From contig CAIOYC010000019.1 of NCBI GenBank assembly GCA_903862425.1, forward strand, positions 62,001 through 126,000: a stretch of DNA of 64,000 nucleotides, written 5' to 3'. Below are positions 8,871-17,204 of the stretch, piece by piece. The notes below the pieces were generated by a model. It was not told where the DNA came from and made no database searches. It worked only from the letters and a program-made list of their open reading frames with translations. Position 1 is the stretch's first letter, and every line of letters begins with the position of its first letter. A program made the translations under genes and the position numbers. This DNA comes from an uncultured Caulobacterales bacterium (lineage in GTDB: Bacteria; Pseudomonadota; Alphaproteobacteria; Caulobacterales; Caulobacteraceae).

Positions 8871-10306
8871 TACTCGTCCAGCACCCAGGTGTCTTTCGTG
8901 CCGCCGCCCTGGCTGGAATTGACCACCAGCGAGCCCTCCGTGAGGGCCACGCGGGTCAGGCCGCCGGGGGTGACGCGCACCTTGTCCGCACCGGTCAGCA
9001 CGAACGGCCGAAGATCCACGTGGCGCGGCGCCAGGCCCTTCTCCGTGAAGGTGGGACAGGTGGAGAGCGCCAGGGTTGGCTGGGCGATGAAACCCTGCGG
9101 GTCCTTCCGCAATTTGTGGGCGAAAACGTCGATCTCGCTCTTGCTGGCCGTCGGGCCTACCAGCATGCCGTAGCCGCCCGAGCCGTTCACTTCCTTGACC
9201 ACGAGTTCCGGCAGGTGATCGAGCACATAGGCCAAAGCGTCCGGCTCACGGCAGCGCCAGGTGGGTACATTGGGCAGAATGGCGTCCTGGCCGGTGTAGA
9301 ACTTCACCAGTTCGGGCATGTAGGTATAGACCGCCTTGTCGTCCGCCACGCCTGCGCCGACGGCGTTGACGATCGTCACCGTGCCCGCCTCATAGGCCGC
9401 CATCAGCCCCGGCACGCCCAGCGCCGACTCCGGCTTGAAGGTGAGGGGGTCGAGGAAGTCGTCGTCAACCCGGCGATAGATCACGTCCACCCGGCGCGGC
9501 CCTTCGGTGGTGCGCATGAAGACGCGGGCGTCCTGCACGAACAGGTCAGACCCTTCAACCAGCTCCACCCCCATCTTGTCGGCCAGGAAGGAGTGTTCGT
9601 AGAAGGCGGAGTTGTAAGGGCCGGGGGTCAGCACCACCGCCGTCGGGTCCTGGTCCGAAGCATAGGGCGTCACCGAGCGCAGGGTGGCGAGCAGGCTGTC
9701 CGGATAGGTCTCCACCGGCGCCACGCGATGGCGGGCGAACAGCTCCGGGAAAAGGCGCATCATCACCTCCCGGTTCTCCAGCATGTAGGAGACGCCGGAC
9801 GGGGTGCGAGCATTGTCCTCCAGCACATAGAACTTGTCCTCGCCCACGCGCACCAGGTCCGCGCCGAGGATATGGACGAAGATGTCGTGCGGCGGGCGCA
9901 CGCGGGTCATCTCCACCCGATAGCCGGCATTGCCATAAACGAGCTCGGCCGGGATAATCCCTGCCTTCACGCATTCGCCGGGACCATAGACGTCGGCGAG
10001 GAAGGCGTTCAGCACCGCGGCCCGCTGGGTCAGCCCCGCCTCGATCGTCTTCCACTCCTTGCCGGAAATGATGCGCGGCACGATGTCGAAGGGGATCAGC
10101 CGCTCGTGGCTCTCCGCTTCGCCATAGACGGCGAAGGTGATGCCGATGCGGCGGAAGAACAGCTCCGCCTGGCGCCGGCGCGCGTCGAAGAACTCCGGCG
10201 GCGCGGCCTTCATCCACTTGTCGAGGGCCGCATAGGCCTTGCGGGGCAGGGCGCCTTCGATGGCCGCCCCTGCCTCCCCGAACATCTCGTCGAACGCCGC
10301 CGTCAT
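8870..10306 (-). CDS. Circularly permuted type 2 ATP-grasp protein
   Basis: This 478-residue protein belongs to the DUF404/DUF407 circularly permuted ATP-grasp family, predicted to form amide bonds using ATP in the cytoplasm. Recognisable segments are RRIGITFAVYGEAESHERLIP, near the start (residues 52-72, one long block with key residues G55, F57 and E62), FYVLEDNARTPSGVSYMLEN in the middle and VVKEVNGSGGYGML in the C-terminal third. It is the first gene of the operon with alpha-E and transglutaminase genes. The ATG at 10306 is the natural start. The acceptor peptide and amino acid are unknown, and no small precursor gene is seen in the operon. Confidence 0.92.
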   Translation of the reverse strand: MTAAFDEMFGEAGAAIEGALPRKAYAALDKWMKAAPPEFFDARRRQAELFFRRIGITFAVYGEAESHERLIPFDIVPRIISGKEWKTIEAGLTQRAAVLNAFLADVYGPGECVKAGIIPAELVYGNAGYRVEMTRVRPPHDIFVHILGADLVRVGEDKFYVLEDNARTPSGVSYMLENREVMMRLFPELFARHRVAPVETYPDSLLATLRSVTPYASDQDPTAVVLTPGPYNSAFYEHSFLADKMGVELVEGSDLFVQDARVFMRTTEGPRRVDVIYRRVDDDFLDPLTFKPESALGVPGLMAAYEAGTVTIVNAVGAGVADDKAVYTYMPELVKFYTGQDAILPNVPTWRCREPDALAYVLDHLPELVVKEVNGSGGYGMLVGPTASKSEIDVFAHKLRKDPQGFIAQPTLALSTCPTFTEKGLAPRHVDLRPFVLTGADKVRVTPGGLTRVALTEGSLVVNSSQGGGTKDTWVLDE

Positions 10307-10457
10307 GCCGTTTCCATAAGATCAGACATCGGAAAGGCGCTCGGGCGGATCGAGTTCGATGCGCCCTCCGACCATGCACAGATGTTTTGGCGCCCGCTGC
10401 TTAGGCAGGCGGACGGGCATCTGACCGGCGATCGGGCGCCGCGGGACCGGGCAGGGT

Positions 10458-10856
10458 TCAGGGCTTGTTGGCCGGCGAGGCGAGATAGGCGATCAGGTCG
10501 GCCCGGTCCTTGGCGTCCGGCACCGACATGGGCATGGCCGTGCCGGGCACGGCGACCTGCGGATTGGTCAGGAACTCGTCGAGCTTCTGCGGCGTCCAGG
10601 TCAGGTGCGCGTCCTGCAGGGCCTTGGTGTACATGACGCCGGGCACAGCAGCCGAGGCGCGTCCGACCACGCCGACCAGGGTCGGCCCCTGACCGCCGCC
10701 CTCTTTCAGGTGGCAGCTCATACACATGTCGTTGAACGTACCCTCGCCGTGACCGATGTCGGGCTTTGCGCCTGCCGCGCCTTGCGCGCTGCCGACCGCC
10801 GGGCCCGCCAACAACGCCGCCGCCAGGGTCGCTGCACCGATCAGATGTCTCATCAT
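10458..10856 (-). CDS. Class I c-type cytochrome
   Basis: The 132-residue product is a secreted monohaem cytochrome c. A signal peptide (MMRHLIGAATLAAALLAG) ends near residue 25. The haem motif CMSCH lies at residues 45-49, and a methionine in GTAMPM is the likely sixth ligand. It starts 8 bp behind the stop of the sorbosone-type dehydrogenase gene, so both are one operon. The cytochrome is the probable periplasmic electron acceptor of that dehydrogenase. Two adjacent ATGs are possible; the first at 10856 was taken. A stem-loop with a bulge at about 10393-10415 may be the terminator. Confidence 0.9.
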   Translation of the reverse strand: MMRHLIGAATLAAALLAGPAVGSAQGAAGAKPDIGHGEGTFNDMCMSCHLKEGGGQGPTLVGVVGRASAAVPGVMYTKALQDAHLTWTPQKLDEFLTNPQVAVPGTAMPMSVPDAKDRADLIAYLASPANKP

Positions 10857-10864
10857 ATCCTGCC

Positions 10865-12226
10865 TCACTTCGCGCCCGCCTTGGGCGCCATGCGCCACAC
10901 CGAACCGGAAACGTCATCGCTGAACAACAGGGCGCCGTCCTTGGCCACGTCTATGCCCACGGGGCGACCCCAGACCTTGGCGTCGTCCACCACGAAGCCG
11001 GTGACCACGTCCTCGTATTCGCCGGTTGGCACCCCGTTCACCACCTTGGCCATGATGATCTTGTAGCCCGTGCGCTTGGCCCGGTTCCAGGAGCCGTGCT
11101 CAGCGGCGAAGATCTGGCCGCGATAGGCGGCGGGGAAGGCGGCCGGACCCTTGGACATTGGGGGATAGAAGGTCATCTGCAGCGAGGCGGAGTGGGCCTC
11201 GATCAGCACGTCCGGGACGGTGATCCTGCCCTTCAGGTCGGGACGCTGACCGGCCAGGCGCGGGTCCTCGTGGTCGCCGAGATAATACCAGGGCCAGCCA
11301 TAGAAGCCGCCGTCCTTCACCCGCGTGATGTAGTCGGGAACGAGGTCGTCGCCGAGCATGTCGCGCTCGTTGGTGGAGCACCAGACCTGATCCGAGCCCG
11401 GCGTCACCGCCATACCGACGCAGTTGCGGATCCCGGTGGCATAGGTCCTGCGACCCTTGCCCATAGGGTCGAACACCAGGACGGCGGCGCGATCCTCCTC
11501 CGCCCCCCACATGGCGCCGAGGGCGTGGTTCGCCTGCCAGGCCTTTACCTCTTCCGGCGTCTTCTTCTCCTTCACCTGCTCGGCCACGTTGGAGCCGGAG
11601 CCGACGGAGACGAACATGCGCTTGCCGTCGTGGGAGAAGACGAGGTCGCGGGTGGTGTGGTGCCCATGCTGCGGCGAGATCTCCGGCACGATCACTTCGG
11701 GCGCGCCGGACGCCTTGAGGTCGCCGGACTTGTAGGGGAAACGCGTCACCTGATTGTTCTCGGCCACATAGAGCCAGTGCGGCTCGCCCGTGGTGGGCCA
11801 GAAGGCCAGGCCGAAGGGACCCTTCAGGCCCTCCGCATAGGTCTCCACCCCGTCGGGCTTGTCGGCGCCGGGCTTGGCGCGGATGACGCGGATCTTGCCG
11901 CCCTGCGTCTCGGCCACGAAGACATCGCCGTTGGGTGCCACGCGGATCAGGCGCGGATGGTCGAGCTTGGCGAATTCCTGCACCGTGAAGCCCGGCAGCG
12001 TCTTGAGTTCGGCGCCAGCGGGGCGGGGCGCGACAGCCGCAGGGGCGGCCTTGGCCTTGTCGGGTGTGGGCGGCGGCACGTCGGCGACAGTGATCTTGCG
12101 GATTACGCCCGGCGCGTCGGTGGTGTAGTCGCCGAACGCGGCGGGGCCCGTGCGCACCTGGGCCATGGCCGAGCCGGCCAACGCCATCGATCCCAGCATC
12201 AGCGCCCAGTTCAGGGTCGTTCTCAT
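10865..12226 (-). CDS. Sorbosone-dehydrogenase-family PQQ-type sugar dehydrogenase
   Basis: The 453-residue secreted protein has a signal peptide ending in AGSAMA and a six-bladed propeller like soluble glucose/sorbosone dehydrogenases. Typical stretches are GFTVQEFAKLDHPRLIRVAP, FVSVGSGSNV and IFAAEHGSWNR, the last near the C terminus. Such enzymes oxidise aldoses or related sugars in the periplasm using pyrroloquinoline quinone. No PQQ synthesis genes are in the window, so the cofactor would be made elsewhere or scavenged. The downstream cytochrome c is the likely electron acceptor. The ATG at 12226 has GGGAGG just upstream. It is divergent from the prolyl oligopeptidase gene. Confidence 0.88.
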   Translation of the reverse strand: MRTTLNWALMLGSMALAGSAMAQVRTGPAAFGDYTTDAPGVIRKITVADVPPPTPDKAKAAPAAVAPRPAGAELKTLPGFTVQEFAKLDHPRLIRVAPNGDVFVAETQGGKIRVIRAKPGADKPDGVETYAEGLKGPFGLAFWPTTGEPHWLYVAENNQVTRFPYKSGDLKASGAPEVIVPEISPQHGHHTTRDLVFSHDGKRMFVSVGSGSNVAEQVKEKKTPEEVKAWQANHALGAMWGAEEDRAAVLVFDPMGKGRRTYATGIRNCVGMAVTPGSDQVWCSTNERDMLGDDLVPDYITRVKDGGFYGWPWYYLGDHEDPRLAGQRPDLKGRITVPDVLIEAHSASLQMTFYPPMSKGPAAFPAAYRGQIFAAEHGSWNRAKRTGYKIIMAKVVNGVPTGEYEDVVTGFVVDDAKVWGRPVGIDVAKDGALLFSDDVSGSVWRMAPKAGAK

Positions 12227-12347
12227 CGCATCCTCCCAAAACCGACGCAGACGCAGACTCAGTTGAGCGCGCCGCGCCGGCCATTGCAACGCCTCTTCCA
12301 ATCGCCCGAACCCCGGCTAGGTTGCGTCGGTCCCAACGGAGCCTTCC

Positions 12348-14462
12348 ATGCGCCTGATCCTCGCCGCCCTTCTGGCGACCGTCGCCCTGCCGGTTCTGGC
12401 GCAGACGACGACCGCCCTACCCTCCACCGATCCCAAGGCGCCCGATCCGTTTGGATGGCTGGAGGACATACACTCTCCCAGGGCGCTGAAATGGGTGGGT
12501 GTGGAGAACAAGCGCACCGCCGCCCGACTGGAGACGGACCCGCGCTACCAGGCCTTCCACGACCAGGCCCTGGCCCTCTTCACCTCGAAGGCGCGCATTC
12601 CCAATCCGGGCTTCCTCGGCAAGGACATCGACAATACCTGGCAGGACGATCAGCACGTGAAGGGCCTGTGGCGGCGCACCACGCCCGCCTCGTACCGCAC
12701 CGCTGATCCGAAGTGGGAGACGCTGATTGACCTCGACGCCCTCTCCAAGGCCGAAGGCAAGAACTGGCTGTTCCACGGCGCGACCTGCCTGCCGCCCGAA
12801 GAGCGTTTTTGCCTCGTCCACCTGTCGAACGGCGGCGGCGACGCGGTGGAGATCCGTGAGTTCGACACTGCCACCAAACAGTTCGTTAGCGGCGGCTTCC
12901 ACTTCGACAGCAGCAAGCAGGATGTCGCCTGGCTGGACAAGGATACGGTACTGGTGGCGCGCGACTTCGGGGGCGGCACGCTGACCCAGTCCGGCTATCC
13001 CTTCGTGGTCAAGCGACTGAAGCGCGGCCAGAGCCTGGACCAGGCGGTGGAGGTGTTTCGCGGCCAGCCCAAGGACGTGCGCGTCTCGCCCCGCGTGATC
13101 CGCGACGGGCAGGGCAAGGTCGCCCTCGTCCTGATTGGGCACAATGTCGGCTTCTTCTCCACCCAGTACCTGAAGCTGAACGCGGACGGCTCGACCACCC
13201 GCCTGGCCATTCCGGGCAAGAACAGCTTGCACGGCTACGTCGCCGGCCGGCTGATCATCACACCGAACGAGGACTGGGCGGCGGACGTCCACCACCCGGC
13301 CTTCAAGGCCGGCTCGTTGGTTGCGTTCGATGCGGCGACCGGCGCCGCCGACCTGATCACCGAGCCCGGCCCCACTCAGGCCATCGACAATGTCCGGGTG
13401 ACCCAGAACCGGGTGCTGGTCTCCCTGCTCGACAACGTCAACGGCGCTCTCGACGTCTACGCGCCGCCGGCCGGGGCCAAGGTGGAATGGGTGCCCACCC
13501 GCCTGGCCTTCCCCAAGGGGCTTGCCCTCACCATCCGCGCCGCCGATCGCGGTTCGGATCGCGCCTTCGTGGCGACGGAGGGCTTCATCGAGCCCACCGC
13601 CCTGTGGTCGGTGAACGCCGCGACCGGGCAGATCGCCAGGGTCAAGCAACTGCCCGCCCAGTTCGATGGGTCGAAAGATGTGGTGGAGCAGCATTTCGCC
13701 ACCTCCAAGGATGGGACCAAGGTTCCCTACTTCCTCGTCCGGCCTAAGGGCATGAAGTACGACGGGTCGACCCCGACGGTCATGTTCGGCTACGGCGGTT
13801 TCCAGATTTCGGAGACGCCCTCCTACCGGCCTGAGGTGGGCAAGCTGTGGCTGGAGCGGGGCGGGGCCTATGTGCTGGCCAATATCCGCGGCGGCGGCGA
13901 ATATGGCCCCAAGTGGCATGAGGCGGCCCTGCGCGAGAACCGCCAGCGCGCCTTCGACGACTTTGACGCCATTGCCCGGGACCTGTTCGCCCACAAGGTC
14001 ACTTCGCCGAAGCACTTCGGCATCTATGCCCGCTCCAACGGCGGGGTGCTGACCACCGTCTCCATGACCCAGCACCCGGAAGACTTCGGCGCCATCGTCA
14101 TCGAGAGCCCGCTGATCGACATGCTGCGCTACAACCACCTGTCGGCGGGCGCCTCGTGGATGGCGGAGTACGGCGACCCCGACAAGCCGGAGGACCGCGC
14201 CTTCATCGCCAAATATTCCGGCTACACCGCGCTCAGGCCCGGGGTGAAATATCCTGAGCCCTACATCACCACCAATACCGAGGACGACCGGGTACACCCC
14301 GGCCACCCGCGCAAGTTCGCCGCCGAGCTCAAGGCGCTTGGCGATCCCTACCTTTATTACGAGAACACTTTTGGGGGCCACGCCAACGACGCCGACCCCG
14401 AACTCAACGCCCGCCGCTGGGCGCGCCACTACGTGTATCTGTCGCAGAAGCTGGTGGATTGA
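12348..14462 (+). CDS. Secreted prolyl oligopeptidase family peptidase (S9A)
   Basis: The 704-residue product is a serine peptidase of family S9A, cutting short peptides, probably after proline, in the periplasm. A signal peptide (MRLILAALLATVALPVLAQ) comes first, then a seven-bladed propeller, then the alpha/beta hydrolase domain from about residue 470. The probable triad is S563 in YARSNGG, D646 or D647 in EDDRVHP, and H678 in GGHAND. The nucleophile elbow is A-R-S-N-G-G rather than the usual G-G-S-N-G-G. The amidase gene starts 11 bp after its stop, so the two are likely co-transcribed. Confidence 0.92.
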   Translation: MRLILAALLATVALPVLAQTTTALPSTDPKAPDPFGWLEDIHSPRALKWVGVENKRTAARLETDPRYQAFHDQALALFTSKARIPNPGFLGKDIDNTWQDDQHVKGLWRRTTPASYRTADPKWETLIDLDALSKAEGKNWLFHGATCLPPEERFCLVHLSNGGGDAVEIREFDTATKQFVSGGFHFDSSKQDVAWLDKDTVLVARDFGGGTLTQSGYPFVVKRLKRGQSLDQAVEVFRGQPKDVRVSPRVIRDGQGKVALVLIGHNVGFFSTQYLKLNADGSTTRLAIPGKNSLHGYVAGRLIITPNEDWAADVHHPAFKAGSLVAFDAATGAADLITEPGPTQAIDNVRVTQNRVLVSLLDNVNGALDVYAPPAGAKVEWVPTRLAFPKGLALTIRAADRGSDRAFVATEGFIEPTALWSVNAATGQIARVKQLPAQFDGSKDVVEQHFATSKDGTKVPYFLVRPKGMKYDGSTPTVMFGYGGFQISETPSYRPEVGKLWLERGGAYVLANIRGGGEYGPKWHEAALRENRQRAFDDFDAIARDLFAHKVTSPKHFGIYARSNGGVLTTVSMTQHPEDFGAIVIESPLIDMLRYNHLSAGASWMAEYGDPDKPEDRAFIAKYSGYTALRPGVKYPEPYITTNTEDDRVHPGHPRKFAAELKALGDPYLYYENTFGGHANDADPELNARRWARHYVYLSQKLVD

Positions 14463-14473
14463 GGGCAAGCGCA

Positions 14474-16249
14474 ATGAAAGCCGCACCCTTCGACAAGCTC
14501 AGGATGAGGCTTTCGGTTAACCTCGCGGCTCGTCAACCTCGGTCCAAACTCGGCCTCATCCTGAGCTTGTCGAAGGGTGCGGCCGTGGCGCTGGTGTTTG
14601 CCTTGCCGGCGCATGCCGCGCCTAAGCATTCTGCCGAGGCTTCACCCGTCGCGAATGTCATGCGCGGCATGTCGGGCGAGCAAGCAGCACAGACATGGCG
14701 GTTGGGTTTGAAAATGGCGCATGCGGAAGATGTCTTGCCCGGCGCGGTCGAGGCGGGAAAACAGATTAGGCAGGGACATACGACGTCAGAGGCGCTGGTT
14801 AAGCGCTACCTTACCCGCATCGAAGCCCTTGACCGTGCTGGCCCCGCCCTTCACGCCATCATCGCCCTCAACCCCCACGCCCTCGAAGACGCACGCAAGC
14901 TCGACGCCGAGCGCAAGGCGGGGCACATCCGCGGTCCGCTTCACGGCGTGCCGATCCTGCTGAAGGACAATATCGAGACCGACGACGGCACGGCCACCAC
15001 CGCCGGGTCGCAGGCGCTGAAGGACAATGTCACCCACCGCGATGCGCCCCTGGCCGCGCGGCTGAAGGCGGCGGGGGCGGTGATCCTCGGCAAGACCAAC
15101 CTGTCGGAATGGGCCAATATCCGCTCCAGCCGCTCGGTTTCGGGCTGGAGCGCCATCGGCGGGCTGGTCAAGAACCCCTATGCTCTGGATCGCTCGTCCT
15201 GCGGTTCCTCCGCCGGGTCGGGCGCCGCGGCGGCGGCATCCCTTGCGGCGGCCACTGTAGGCACGGAGACGGACGGGTCGATCACCTGCCCCTCGGCCAT
15301 CAACGGCGTGGTCGGGATCAAGCCGACCGTGGGCCTGGTCTCGCGCACCCACGTGGTCCCTATTTCGCATAGCCAGGACACCGCCGGTCCCATGGCCCGC
15401 TCGGTGGAGGATGCGGCGGCCTTGCTGACCGCCATGGCCGGCTCTGACCCCCTCGATCCCGCCACCGCCGAGGCCGACGCGCGCAGGACCGACTACCTCG
15501 CCGGCCTCTCCAAGGACGCACTGAAGGGCAAACGCATCGGAGTGCTGCACCCCGACCATGCGGGTGGCAAGATCGCGCCGATCTATGCCGCCGCGCTCGA
15601 CAGGCTGAAGGCGGCGGGCGCGGTGCTGGTGGACGTTACCCTGCCCAAGCGCGAGCCCAAGCTCGGCGCGCAGGAATTCACCGTCCTGATCACCGAACTG
15701 AAGGCGGACCTGAACGCCTACCTCGCCTCCACCGACCCAACGAAGGTGAAGACCCGCACGCTGGCCGACCTGATCGCCTTCAACAAGGCCACGCCGCGCG
15801 AGACCGTGCTGTTCGGCCAAGAGACGTTCGAGCAGGCGCAGACCACCAAGGGCCTGGACGATCCCGAATACACGGCGGCGCTTGAAGGTTCGCGAACGGC
15901 GGCCCGCACGGCGCTGGACAAGACGCTGGCCGACAACCGGGTCGAGGCGCTGATCGCCCCCACCACCGGTCCGGCCTGGCAGATCGACTTGGTGGGCGAC
16001 GACCACTATTCCGGCTCCATGAGCACCCTGCCTGCGGTGTCCGGCTACCCACACCTCACCGTGCCCATGGGCCAGGTAAAGGGGATGCCCGTGGGGCTGA
16101 GCTTCATCGGCCCGGCCTGGTCCGAGGCGCGCCTGCTGGCCTTCGGCTACGCCTTCCAGGAGCAGGGCGTGCGGTTCGCGCCGCCCACGTACCGCCCCTC
16201 CGTCGAGAGCGATGCGGAAGCGCAGGCGGCCTTCAGTCCGCCTCGCTAA
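14474..16249 (+). CDS. Secreted amidase, amidase-signature family
   Basis: This is an amidase-signature hydrolase, acting on carboxamides or short peptides, probably in the periplasm. The lysine of LLKDNIE, the cis-serine in SSCGSSAGSG and the nucleophile serine in TETDGSIT form the Ser-cisSer-Lys triad. From the ATG at 14474 the product is 591 residues. The first 36 are encoded largely by the palindromic element at 14480-14583; the hydrophobic core AAVALVFALPAHA and cleavage region follow it. A TTG in the right arm would give a normal-looking signal peptide beginning SKGAAVALVF, so the true start is open. It ends overlapping the LysR gene tail by 17 bp. Confidence 0.88.
   Translation: MKAAPFDKLRMRLSVNLAARQPRSKLGLILSLSKGAAVALVFALPAHAAPKHSAEASPVANVMRGMSGEQAAQTWRLGLKMAHAEDVLPGAVEAGKQIRQGHTTSEALVKRYLTRIEALDRAGPALHAIIALNPHALEDARKLDAERKAGHIRGPLHGVPILLKDNIETDDGTATTAGSQALKDNVTHRDAPLAARLKAAGAVILGKTNLSEWANIRSSRSVSGWSAIGGLVKNPYALDRSSCGSSAGSGAAAAASLAAATVGTETDGSITCPSAINGVVGIKPTVGLVSRTHVVPISHSQDTAGPMARSVEDAAALLTAMAGSDPLDPATAEADARRTDYLAGLSKDALKGKRIGVLHPDHAGGKIAPIYAAALDRLKAAGAVLVDVTLPKREPKLGAQEFTVLITELKADLNAYLASTDPTKVKTRTLADLIAFNKATPRETVLFGQETFEQAQTTKGLDDPEYTAALEGSRTAARTALDKTLADNRVEALIAPTTGPAWQIDLVGDDHYSGSMSTLPAVSGYPHLTVPMGQVKGMPVGLSFIGPAWSEARLLAFGYAFQEQGVRFAPPTYRPSVESDAEAQAAFSPPR
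14480..14583. repeat. Perfect palindromic (REP-like) element inside the amidase coding start
   Basis: Two 31-base arms, 14480-14510 and 14553-14583, are exact reverse complements and flank a 42-base loop. The core of the left arm reads CTTCGACAAGCTCAGGATG. This core is familiar to me as a common dispersed palindrome in sphingomonad, Caulobacter-like and other proteobacterial genomes, usually between genes. Here it lies two codons after the amidase ATG, is read in frame, and adds about 34 residues before the hydrophobic part of the signal peptide. I saw no second copy in the window. The transcript would form a very stable hairpin just after the peptidase stop codon. Confidence 0.9.
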
Positions 16250-17117
16250 GGAAGACGCGCAGCCCTTCCACCAGGGCGTCGAACACCAGGCGCATGCGGC
16301 GGCTGGTCTTCAGGTCCTCGTGCATGACCACCCAGGCCTCCATGGGAAAGCTGAAGGCGTCGGCGAGCACGGGAACGAGGCCGAGCCGCCGCGCCAGCGG
16401 AACCTGACAGCCGCCGATCCCCACCCCGGCCTGGATCATGGCCAGCTGGGCCAGGTCAGAATCGCTGCGCACGTCGAAAATCTCTCGCATGATCGGGAAA
16501 TTGGCCACTACCCCGCCCGCATAGGCCGGCACATGGTCAAAGCCGACAACCGTGTGTCCGGTTCTATCCATCAGATCGGTAGGCTGGCCGTGCTTCTGGA
16601 TATAACCGGCGGAGGCGAACAGACGCACCTCGGACTCGCCGACCTTGCGGCCATACAGCGCCCCCTGGGTCGGGCGGGCCATGCGCACGGCGATGTCGGC
16701 CTCGCGGCGGAGCAGATCGTCGTTGCGGTTGGAGAGAACCAGTTCGATCTGCAGACGAGGATTAGCCTCGCGCAGCTCGGCCAAGATCGGCGGCAACACC
16801 GTACCGCCGACCACCTCGCTGGCGGTGATGCGCACCACGCCTTGCCCATCCACGTCCGGGATGGCGGCGCGCACGAGGGCCGCGGCGGCGGCGGCCATGG
16901 CCTGCGCATGCGGTCGCAGCTCCAGCGCCGCCTCGGTAGGGATCAGTCCGGCCGGCGAGCGCGTGAACAGGGCCACGCCGAGATCCGCCTCCAGCGCTGC
17001 GATCTGGCGCCCCAGGGTCGGCTGGCTCTGCCCGAGCGCCCGCGCGGCCCCGGACAGGCTGCCCTCGGTGAGCACAGCGAGTAGGGCGCGATACAGGGTC
17101 CAGTCCGGATCAGCCAT
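16233..17117 (-). CDS. LysR family transcriptional regulator
   Basis: The 294-residue protein has an N-terminal winged helix-turn-helix (GSLSGAARALGQSQPTLGRQ) and a C-terminal periplasmic-binding-like effector domain. It is divergent from the epimerase-like gene at 17205, only 87 bp away. LysR regulators in this layout usually control the divergent gene and themselves. A palindrome overlapping its own start codon (17116-17129) is a candidate binding site. The effector is unknown. Its 3' end overlaps the amidase tail by 17 bp in the convergent direction. Confidence 0.93.
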   Translation of the reverse strand: MADPDWTLYRALLAVLTEGSLSGAARALGQSQPTLGRQIAALEADLGVALFTRSPAGLIPTEAALELRPHAQAMAAAAAALVRAAIPDVDGQGVVRITASEVVGGTVLPPILAELREANPRLQIELVLSNRNDDLLRREADIAVRMARPTQGALYGRKVGESEVRLFASAGYIQKHGQPTDLMDRTGHTVVGFDHVPAYAGGVVANFPIMREIFDVRSDSDLAQLAMIQAGVGIGGCQVPLARRLGLVPVLADAFSFPMEAWVVMHEDLKTSRRMRLVFDALVEGLRVFLSEAD

Positions 17118-17129
17118 TCAGTATTGAAT
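17116..17129. promoter_or_regulatory. Candidate operator between LysR gene and epimerase-like gene
   Basis: The sequence ATTCAGTATTGAAT is an inverted repeat, ATTCA-N4-TGAAT, lying over the LysR start codon in the 87-bp divergent region. LysR proteins usually bind a T-N11-A palindrome; here the equivalent spacing is one base short. Binding here would block the regulator's own translation start or promoter. The evidence is the symmetry and position only. Confidence 0.35.
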
Positions 17130-17204
17130 AGCAGCCCTGCAAAGTTCGGCAATTTTCTTTGAGCCGTCCCAGCGCGATCCTTCGGGCCTCAGGAGGATCG
17201 AACC

